A stretch of DNA of 38,558 bases from NCBI GenBank assembly GCA_025355955.1, contig JANXYP010000049.1:1-38558 (forward strand), written 5' to 3'. Below the pieces are notes generated by a model that saw only the letters and a program-made list of their open reading frames with translations, did not search any database and had not been told where the DNA came from. Positions 32,926 to 38,558 of this stretch are shown here, one piece after another; position 1 is the stretch's first letter; each line of letters begins with the position of its first letter. The position numbers and the translations under genes were made by a program. The DNA is from Chloroflexota bacterium. GTDB taxonomy: Bacteria; Chloroflexota; Chloroflexia; QHBQ01.

Positions 32926-33346
32926 ATGCTTGTACTTTCCAGGCGCTGGCTAACGGCTAGTGCATCTGTGTTGCTGCTAACCATGATGCAAATCCCTCTA
33001 TCTGTACATCGAGAGCGGCTTCCATGCAGGCATTCTCAGCGGCTACGATCAGGCCAGTTGTGAGGCTGCGGGTCTACCATATCCTTGTTACCTACCCAAC
33101 CACCCGATAACCCTTGGGCAGCTAACCAAACTGGTGGTCGGCGCAGCGCACTACCAGCTCTACACTCCGACATTGGGTCAGGATTTCACCGATGTGCCTC
33201 CCAGCAATGTATTCTACGTCTCAATCGAGACCGCTTATAACAAAGGCGTGATTAACGGCTATAACGACCACACCTTCCGGCCCAACAACGACATCCGCCG
33301 CGATGAGATGGCTCAGATTGTCTACAAAGGGGTAATTACACCGTAG
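32926..33346 (+). pseudogene. SLH protein with internal deletion and frameshift
   Basis: ATG 32926 with an AGAGGA site starts a good signal peptide (MLVLSRRWLTASASVLLLTM), but this frame stops at 33061. From about 32998 another frame reads LYLYIESGFHAGILSGYDQA, YPCYLPNHPITLGQLTKLVV and FTDVPPSNVFYVSIETAYNK, ending IVYKGVITP. This is nearly the same as the last two SLH domains of the protein at 37900-38558. The signal peptide is thus joined directly to the middle of an SLH domain, out of frame. A paralogous gene lost its central part. Confidence 0.8.
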
Positions 33347-33367
33347 ACCTCAACCCATCATGCACGT

Positions 33368-33401
33368 CCAGGCCGCCTCACCAGTTGATGAGGCGGCCTG
33401 G
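33368..33401 (+). terminator. Hairpin after the SLH pseudogene
   Basis: A perfect 13-bp stem CCAGGCCGCCTCA/TGAGGCGGCCTGG with an 8-nt loop is followed by GTTGTT. The T content is modest. It lies 22 bp after the pseudogene's final stop and probably terminated its parent. Confidence 0.65.
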
Positions 33402-33455
33402 GTTGTTCGTACGCTACTTATGGGATATGACATCAGCGATGGGATGGTGAATAAG

Positions 33456-33464
33456 TGGTATAAT
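33456..33464 (+). promoter_or_regulatory. Extended -10 promoter
   Basis: TGG-TATAAT lies 46 bp before the small membrane protein gene. No clear -35 was found, as is common with extended -10 sites. Confidence 0.55.
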
Positions 33465-33509
33465 ATAAGTAAGCTGGCGTTGGCCAGGCAGGTAAAAGGA
33501 GTGGTAGCA

Positions 33510-33938
33510 ATGAGCGAACGAACCTGGGGGATGGTGGTCTGGCTGGGGATACTCGGCGCAATTGGCGCGGTGATTGTCACCGTCGCGGTGTATTTGACCC
33601 TGAAGGAGACTACCTACGCGCTTGTCTTCTTCATCGTGGCGATGCTGTTTGCGCTTATGGGCGCAGTAGCCAATGTGGGGTTGACGCGATCGCGGCGGCA
33701 GCGCTGGGATGGCGAAATGGCTGCCCAGCAGCAGCGGGTGGATGACCTGTTTGCCTCGGCACGGGCAGATAGCAACGTCAATGATCTCGACCCTGAAGCA
33801 CGAACGGCTGAACCGAGCAGCGCCAGTAGTCATGGCATTGCCGCGCAGCCGATTGCCTCGGAAGCTGCTGCTGAAGGCGAGTCGGTGACTGAGGAAGAGG
33901 GCGAACACGAGAGGGCGGAGCATGGTGGATGGGAATGA
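33510..33938 (+). CDS. Small two-helix membrane protein with acidic tail
   Basis: A 142-residue protein of unknown function. Two hydrophobic helices (about residues 8-28 and 35-56) are followed by a basic stretch (RSRRQRWDGEM), which places the C-terminus in the cytoplasm by the positive-inside rule. The last 70 residues are Glu/Ala/Ser-rich and probably disordered. ATG 33510 has AAAGGAG 8 bp upstream, so the longer frame from 33360 is rejected; that extension crosses the hairpin at 33368-33401 and the -10. It lies 57 bp before purB on the same strand. No family recognised. Confidence 0.75.
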   Translation: MSERTWGMVVWLGILGAIGAVIVTVAVYLTLKETTYALVFFIVAMLFALMGAVANVGLTRSRRQRWDGEMAAQQQRVDDLFASARADSNVNDLDPEARTAEPSSASSHGIAAQPIASEAAAEGESVTEEEGEHERAEHGGWE

Positions 33939-33995
33939 CTGGTGAGCGCATTGCGCGGCGGGTGGATGCAATAAAGGCGCAAGGAGTGGAAATAA

Positions 33996-35315
33996 TTGAT
34001 CGACCGTTATAGCTTTCCGCAGATGGCCGCCCTGTGGGCGGACCAGAACAAAGTGGACACCTGGCTTAAGGTAGAGATCGCCGTCGCCGAGGCGTGGGTG
34101 GGTGCCGGTGCGATCCCAGTTGAAGCACTCCCCGCCATTCGCGGGGGTTCGGTGAACCTGGTACGAATGCAGGAGATTGAACGCGAAACCGACCACGACG
34201 TGATTGCCTTTCTTCGCGCCGTTGGTGAGACGGTGGGTGAGTCTAGCCGCTGGATCCACCTGGGTCTTACTTCCTCGGATGTGGTAGACACTGGCCTTTC
34301 ATTGCAGGCAACCCAGGCGGCAGACCTATTGCTAGAAGATATAGAGGAGTTGACCGAGGTACTAACCGTGCAAGCGCTTCAGTACAAGGACGTGATCACC
34401 ATTGGTCGCACCCACGGCATTCACGCCGAGCCGACCACCTTCGGCCTCAAGCTGCTGCTATGGCTGGCCGAAATGCAGCGCAACCGTGTGCGGCTGGGCC
34501 AGGCCCGCGCCGAGATCGCAGTAGGCAAGCTCTCCGGCGCGGTTGGCACGCACGCCAACATCCCGCCAGCGGTCGAGGAGAAAGCCTGTAGCCTTCTAGG
34601 TATCGGGGTTGCGCCAGTAGCAACCCAGGTGCTGCAGCGTGATCGCCATGCCAGCTTCATCAGCACGCTGGCGATTATCGCGGCGACTATCGAGCAGTTC
34701 GCCACCGAGATTCGTCACCTTGCCCGCACCGAGGTGCGAGAGGTGGAGGAGCCGTTTGGCGTGGGGCAGCAGGGGTCGTCGGCAATGCCCCACAAGCGCA
34801 ACCCCCATCGCGCCGAGCGGCTCTGCGGGCTAGCGCGGCTGATGCGCGGCTATGCCGTCACCGCGCTGGAGAACGTGGCGCTCTGGCATGAGCGCGACAT
34901 CAGCCATAGCAGCACCGAACGCATCATCTTTCCTGATGCCTGCATTCTACTCGATTATATGTTGCGCGAGTTCACCGCAATCATGCGTGACCTGAAGGTT
35001 TTCCCCGCACGGATGCGCCGCAACCTGGAAGCGGGCGGCGGGTTGACCTTCAGCCAGCAGGTGCTACTCACCCTGGTGGAGCGCGGTATGGAAAGGCAGG
35101 CTGCCTACAAGCTGGTGCAACGTGCCGCGATGCAGGTGATCTCCGCCGAGGATGCGGGCGAACCACTACCTGGTGGCTTTCTTGCTGCGCTAGCTGTTGA
35201 CCCAAATATAACTGCGCTCATCCCCTACGACGAACTGTGTCGCATCGTTAGCGACTACGATTACCACCTCAAGTATGTGGATGAGGCTTATCGGAGAATG
35301 GGGTTGCTTACCTAG
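33996..35315 (+). CDS. purB: Adenylosuccinate lyase
   Basis: A 439-residue enzyme of the fumarase/aspartase superfamily. It cleaves SAICAR to AICAR and adenylosuccinate to AMP, releasing fumarate, in purine synthesis. Motifs are LTSSDVVDTGLSLQ near residue 88, the catalytic-His loop GRTHGIHAEPTTFG, and the mobile signature loop with the catalytic Ser, SSAMPHKRNPHRAERL. The HRAER end of that loop differs from the common IGSER form but keeps the flanking residues. The start is TTG 33996; GGAG lies 9 bp upstream. No other purine genes are in the window. Confidence 0.96.
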   Translation: MIDRYSFPQMAALWADQNKVDTWLKVEIAVAEAWVGAGAIPVEALPAIRGGSVNLVRMQEIERETDHDVIAFLRAVGETVGESSRWIHLGLTSSDVVDTGLSLQATQAADLLLEDIEELTEVLTVQALQYKDVITIGRTHGIHAEPTTFGLKLLLWLAEMQRNRVRLGQARAEIAVGKLSGAVGTHANIPPAVEEKACSLLGIGVAPVATQVLQRDRHASFISTLAIIAATIEQFATEIRHLARTEVREVEEPFGVGQQGSSAMPHKRNPHRAERLCGLARLMRGYAVTALENVALWHERDISHSSTERIIFPDACILLDYMLREFTAIMRDLKVFPARMRRNLEAGGGLTFSQQVLLTLVERGMERQAAYKLVQRAAMQVISAEDAGEPLPGGFLAALAVDPNITALIPYDELCRIVSDYDYHLKYVDEAYRRMGLLT

Positions 35316-35318
35316 TGG

Positions 35319-35348
35319 CAGCCACTGCGGTGGGCTGTGTTTCTTTAC
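35319..35348 (+). terminator. Terminator of purB
   Basis: CAGCCAC pairs with GTGGGCTG with one bulged base around a TGCG loop, followed by TGTTTCTTT. It starts 4 bp after the stop codon. The rest of the gap to rpsU holds a weaker hairpin (35389-35419) and the rpsU promoter. Confidence 0.65.
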
Positions 35349-35500
35349 GCAATTTGCATTATAACCAAACTAATGTGGCAATCAGCGACAGGCAGTCTAC
35401 CAGATGGGGTTACTGCCTGGCTTAGGGGTCGGACACAGCTTGCCAGAGGCGCTACAGCGCATCCCTGGCAGTGCAAAACAGGAAATGCACCCGCCAGCGC

Positions 35501-35528
35501 TTGACACTTCCAGCCCATCCTGTATAAT
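35501..35528 (+). promoter_or_regulatory. Promoter of rpsU
   Basis: TTGACA (35501-35506), a 16-bp spacer and TATAAT (35523-35528), both exact consensus. This leaves a leader of about 65 nt before the ATG at 35602, consistent with strong constitutive expression. Confidence 0.85.
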
Positions 35529-35601
35529 AGAGACAGACTGAGCGGCTATGCTCAGAATATAAGACGATGGCTTGTAGAACAAGTCGAGAAGGGTTGATTG
35601 A

Positions 35602-35868
35602 ATGGCAGAAGTAGTTGTTGGCGATAACGAGAGCTTCGAGAGCGCAATGCGGCGGTTTATGAAGAAGGTGCAGCTGGATGGCATCCTTCGGGAGGCCCGG
35701 CAGCGTCAGTATTATGAGAAGCCAAGCGTGAAGCGCAAGAAGAAGGAAGCGGCCAAGCGGCGCAAGTCGCAGCAGGCAGAAAAGAAGGCAGAGACTCGTT
35801 CCACGAGCGCACCTCGCGGGCGTGGTCCGGCTCGGGGTGGCAGTGGCGGGAGCGGACCGGGCCGCTAG
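35602..35868 (+). CDS. rpsU: Small ribosomal subunit protein bS21
   Basis: An 88-residue basic protein. [39 protein letters not shown] is the classic bS21 pattern, in which the protein sits near the anti-Shine-Dalgarno region of 16S rRNA. Family members are usually 58-71 residues; the extra 20 or so are an Arg/Gly/Ser-rich tail ([18 protein letters not shown]). The ATG at 35602 has an AAGGG site about 9 bp before it. It is monocistronic, with its own consensus promoter. Confidence 0.95.
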   Translation: MAEVVVGDNESFESAMRRFMKKVQLDGILREARQRQYYEKPSVKRKKKEAAKRRKSQQAEKKAETRSTSAPRGRGPARGGSGGSGPGR

Positions 35869-35898
35869 ACCCGCAGCCAAGTAATTGCTCCCTTTCCC

Positions 35899-36207
35899 TT
35901 AAATGGTTGGCGGATCATGCCGCATCTTTAGGCTTTCCACATCCATTTGCTTGCCTCGATGCGTAATGTACCACCCTGGGAGATAGGGGCGACCCACCCA
36001 GCGTGAGCTAGCGCAATTATCGGCCTCGCCCCCGCCCGCGCTAGCCGCTGCCTTGACGGCGCAGGTATTACCTACCTTACCAACAAAGTGGGGGCGATTG
36101 ATCACGCCCCAGCAAGGCGGTATGTCGTCCAAACCCAGCCCGCTGCAGTCGATCTGATAAGACACCTCGCTTACCCCGCGTTTACCCCTCTGAATTGTAG
36201 CAACCAC
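35899..36207 (-). CDS. Doubtful 102-codon ORF
   Basis: The frame has no recognised domain. It contains four cysteines (SYQIDCSGLGLDDIPPCWG, GNTCAVKAAA, DNCASSRW) and ends in a charged tail. No ribosome site stands at a proper distance from GTG 36207; an internal GTG before SYQIDC has GGGG 8 bp upstream. The stretch 35869-36299 otherwise shows nothing recognisable. It could be a small unknown protein or the eroded end of a larger gene. Confidence 0.25.
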   Translation of the reverse strand: MVATIQRGKRGVSEVSYQIDCSGLGLDDIPPCWGVINRPHFVGKVGNTCAVKAAASAGGGEADNCASSRWVGRPYLPGWYITHRGKQMDVESLKMRHDPPTI

Positions 36208-36299
36208 CCCTCAATTGCCTTGCGCCGCTGCGCGCTGACGGTGTATTTGGCATTATAATAGTTTTTTAAGCAGCGTGATGCGGACAAATCGCAGCCAGA

Positions 36300-37574
36300 T
36301 CAGGGCGCTAGTTGATAAGAATTGCATGCTGCGGCAGGAGCAGTGAGGTGATAAATCTGCACCTGTGCATCGGTGTATAGCGGCTGCAGGAAAGCAGCCT
36401 GAGCCGCCATCACTGCGTGGTGGCTTGTCAGCCAGCCTTGATCCACCACCAGAGTGTTAGCCCCCAACCCTAGATTAAGTTCGCAAAGCAAACCGGAATT
36501 GGGAAATTGGGTTGCCATCGTCAGTTGGAAGTCAGTATAACTGGGCGGGAAGTAACCAGAATAGCCGTTGACGATTGGCTTCTGGTGATCGATCTGTGCA
36601 AACATCCGCCAGCCCTCGATCTGGTAGTCGGTGATACTTATTCCATTGGGGAAGGGTATATGAGCGACCACGGTGCCGCCCAGCTGGGCCTTCAACCACT
36701 GCGTCCAGGCGGTCTGTGGGCTAGCGGGGATGGGCTGGAGCGGCACCGGCACGTTCAGGTTCTCGGCAGTGGCAAGTAGCCCCAGCACGATGATCAGGGC
36801 TACGCCGCCGCGCAACAGGCGCAGGCGTTGGCGGATAAGCAGATAGCCAAGGCCCAACGCGGCCAGCGTGGCAAGCAGCATTTGCATGATGATGGCAAAG
36901 CGGAAGGGGCTACGCAGTTCGTCGAAACCAGGCAGCGCCCGCAGCGCAGAGAACGGCGGCCAGCCCAGGATACTGAGGTTCAGGCCCATTGCCAGTAGCG
37001 CGGCGCCAACCACACCGACCGCCAGATAGAGTATCCAACGCCGCGCCCCCCGCTCCCGCCAGCCGAGTATCACCCCGACGACCGCTAGCCCCAGCACGAT
37101 GAAGCCCGGGAACAGCCCAGCGGTATCGTTCAAGCTGGGTGGAGGGAATGGGATGCTGGCAGTGTTGGGGCGGGTAAAGAAGTCGCTCACCTGCGCCGAT
37201 AGCGCCTGCACCACGATGTCTTGCCGAGTGAGGCCCAACTGCTTGTGAAGGCTATATACTGGCAGAATGATGGGCAAGAGCAGCAAGCCCGCACCGAGGA
37301 AAGAACCCACCAGGTTGAGAATGGCGCGGCGAGCGAAGCGCTGTTCGCCAAGCGCGACAATCGCGGCGGCCAGGGCGAAGGGAACGAAGATCAGCGCATA
37401 CTGTTGGCAGGTGAGATAGGCGACGATGAAGCCGAGGCCCGCCCACACTGCATCGCGCAATCTGCCGGTGCGCCCGTAACGTACCAGCCCCTCCAGTGCC
37501 CACAGCATCCCGAATACAGGGGTGAGGTTGAGTACGCCGAAGACCTTAGCGACGAACGGCAGCCCCACCATCAT
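36300..37574 (-). CDS. GT-C-like membrane protein lacking its N-terminus
   Basis: A frame of 424 codons with about eight hydrophobic helices followed by an exported C-terminal domain of some 140 residues (VVAHIPFPNGISITDYQIEG, GYSGYFPPSYTDFQLT). This is the C-terminal two thirds of large Chloroflexi-type glycosyltransferase-like membrane proteins; the segment VFGVLNLTPVFGMLWALEGL matches the middle of those. The N-terminal helices and the acidic catalytic loop are missing. The ATG has no usable ribosome site (GAGG abuts it). Upstream the sequence changes at once to part of an unrelated hydrolase gene on the other strand. Probably a non-functional truncation. Confidence 0.65.
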   Translation of the reverse strand: MMVGLPFVAKVFGVLNLTPVFGMLWALEGLVRYGRTGRLRDAVWAGLGFIVAYLTCQQYALIFVPFALAAAIVALGEQRFARRAILNLVGSFLGAGLLLLPIILPVYSLHKQLGLTRQDIVVQALSAQVSDFFTRPNTASIPFPPPSLNDTAGLFPGFIVLGLAVVGVILGWRERGARRWILYLAVGVVGAALLAMGLNLSILGWPPFSALRALPGFDELRSPFRFAIIMQMLLATLAALGLGYLLIRQRLRLLRGGVALIIVLGLLATAENLNVPVPLQPIPASPQTAWTQWLKAQLGGTVVAHIPFPNGISITDYQIEGWRMFAQIDHQKPIVNGYSGYFPPSYTDFQLTMATQFPNSGLLCELNLGLGANTLVVDQGWLTSHHAVMAAQAAFLQPLYTDAQVQIYHLTAPAAACNSYQLAP

Positions 37575-37575
37575 C

Positions 37576-37824
37576 CTCGCTGGTTTGCGTCCGCAAGGGT
37601 TGGCTTTCTATACCGAGCCGATACCGGTGTTCGCTGGTTGGCCGGATGCGCCCTGCGCCTATTTGCAATTCAGCCAGGGCTATGACTACTCGGCGGCGCA
37701 GGCGCGGAAGATGGGCTGGCCGACCCGCAACCTCGATGCCGGTCACTTCCACCTGCTGGTTGACGCGCCAGCAGTGGCTGATGCGTTGGTGGAGCTTATC
37801 AGGCAAATGTGGAACGTTGAATAG
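37576..37824 (+). pseudogene. 3' fragment of an alpha/beta-hydrolase gene
   Basis: The plus frame gives RPQGLAFYTEPIPVFAGWPD, APCAYLQFSQGYDYSAAQAR and AGHFHLLVDAPAVADALVEL. This is the end of an alpha/beta hydrolase, with the catalytic His in AGHFH near the C-terminus; the nucleophile Ser and acid part are absent. Codons before about 37576 belong to the opposite-strand membrane gene. A terminator follows at 37865. I read it as a remnant cut by rearrangement. Confidence 0.7.
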
Positions 37825-37864
37825 AGCCAGCTTTGCCGTAATGCGAGATTCTCCCCTCACCAAA

Positions 37865-37891
37865 CCTCTCCCCGCTGGGGAGAGGCTTTTT
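37865..37891 (+). terminator. Terminator of the hydrolase remnant
   Basis: A perfect 9-bp stem CCTCTCCCC-GCT-GGGGAGAGG is followed by CTTTTT on the plus strand, 40 bp after the remnant's stop. Confidence 0.8.
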
Positions 37892-37899
37892 GCTAGATT

Positions 37900-38558
37900 C
37901 TATGGTGTGGTCACACCCTTATAGACGATCTGGGCCATCTCGTCGCGGCGGATGGGGTTGTTGGGGCGGAAGGTGTCATCGGAATAGCCGTTGATCACCC
38001 CCTTGTTGTGCGCTGTCTCAATGCTGACGAAGAACACATTGGAGGGTGGCACATCGGTGAAGCTCTGTCCCGTCGTAGGCGTGAATAGCGGATAGTGCGC
38101 CGCGTTGACTACCAGCTTGGTTAGCTGGCCGCGAGTTATCGGGCGGTTGGGCAGATAGCAGGGGTAGGTCTGACCGGCGGCTTGACAACTGGCCTGGTCG
38201 AAGCCGCTGAGGATGCCCGCATGGTAGCCGCTCTCGATGTAGACATAGGCGAAGTAGTTGGTAGGTACGTCGCTGAAGGTTGGTCCACCGCTGGGAGTAT
38301 TCAGGCTGAGGCCGAAGCCCAACACCACTACCTTGGCGAACTGGCCTCTGGTTGACGTGCCTGCCGGGGAGTAGTGGGTTGCATCCGTGCCGTTGATTAC
38401 CCCACGACAGTTCAGGTAGTGGATGGCGGTGTAGAACACGTTGCCGGTGATGTCCACGAATGGATTGGCACAGTCAGTCGGGGTTAGCGTCGCCGCAATT
38501 GGTGTGTTGGTCGGGCCGCTGGGGTGTTGCTGGGGGCAGGGGTAGCAGTTGCCATCGG
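37900..38558 (-). CDS. SLH-domain surface protein, 5' end outside the window
   Basis: The C-terminal 219 codons of a larger gene; the frame stays open to the window edge, so the GTG at 38457 is not its start. A Pro/Thr linker (SGPTNTPIAATLTPTD) precedes three SLH domains: FVDITGNVFYTAIHYLNCRG, FSDVPTNYFAYVYIESGYHAG and FTDVPPSNVFFVSIETAHNKG, ending in IVYKGVTTP. SLH domains attach proteins to cell-wall polymers. It is closely similar to the broken copy at 32926-33346 and more distantly to the SLH part at 24498. Confidence 0.85.
   Translation of the reverse strand, partial: DGNCYPCPQQHPSGPTNTPIAATLTPTDCANPFVDITGNVFYTAIHYLNCRGVINGTDATHYSPAGTSTRGQFAKVVVLGFGLSLNTPSGGPTFSDVPTNYFAYVYIESGYHAGILSGFDQASCQAAGQTYPCYLPNRPITRGQLTKLVVNAAHYPLFTPTTGQSFTDVPPSNVFFVSIETAHNKGVINGYSDDTFRPNNPIRRDEMAQIVYKGVTTP

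Noticed and set aside
33414-34259. A 281-codon minus-strand open frame
   Set aside because: It runs antisense through the small membrane protein and the start of purB, with no domain resemblance.
35389-35419. Hairpin upstream of rpsU considered as a ribosomal-protein leader
   Set aside because: It lies about 80 bp upstream of the -35, outside the transcript predicted from the consensus promoter at 35501-35528.
1-38558. tRNA, rRNA or riboswitch candidates
   Set aside because: No stretch with a cloverleaf, TTCGA-type arm with CCA end, rRNA signature or known riboswitch core was found by eye; a covariance-model search would be needed to exclude them fully.

Overview
The window looks like a chromosomal piece of a Chloroflexota bacterium. 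This is an inference from gene content: beta-propeller proteins rich in GWAVG motifs, several SLH-domain proteins, very large GT-C-type membrane proteins, and a PstS that carries an N-terminal domain of a type I associate with Chloroflexi. GC content is moderately high. Starts are often TTG or GTG, Shine-Dalgarno sites are strong (GGAGG), and promoters fit the sigma-70/A consensus. The class cannot be resolved. No rRNA, tRNA or CRISPR was seen.

Layout. 1-731 is a nest of small mobile-looking repeats. 732-3652 holds uppP and a large GT-C-like membrane protein; 3930-5654 (minus) is a secreted DUF5666-like protein. 5837-7303 is a second repeat nest, with an intact IS982-type element inserted inside a 120-bp repeat. 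7302-8735 has an XRE regulator diverging from a RelE/ParE-type toxin-antitoxin pair. 8779-11752 (minus) is a DUF885-type peptidase followed by a membrane PP2C phosphatase. 12117-14457 has a lipoprotein, an OsmC-like protein (minus) and a lamin-tail-like surface protein. 14667-16420 is a two-gene ABC exporter. 16699-24216 (minus) is a phosphate-uptake locus: pstS, a second pstS fused to an extra domain, pstC, pstA, pstB, phoU. It is headed by an 11-bp-phased array of PhoP-type half-sites. 24498-27147 (minus) encodes a beta-propeller/SLH surface protein split by a frame change. 27262-28965 is murJ. 29008-30343 holds a decayed hicBA module and transposase remnants. 30539-32697 is a convergent methyltransferase/MFS pair whose promoters share one operator. 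32926-33346 is an SLH pseudogene. 33510-35868 has a small membrane protein, purB and rpsU. 36300-37824 is a rearrangement junction between a truncated GT-C protein and a truncated hydrolase. The right edge is an SLH protein running out of the window.

Two themes stand out. First, a family of short GTAG-preceded hairpins (REP-like, core GGGCGAAC-loop-GTTCGCCC) with compensatory stem changes occurs at more than a dozen places, usually centred between different inverted-repeat arms. Nested insertions with clean target duplications let the order of events be read. Second, regulation is unusually legible: a Pho box array before pstS, a twin operator pair before the methyltransferase and MFS genes, and a promoter-operator for the toxin-antitoxin module.
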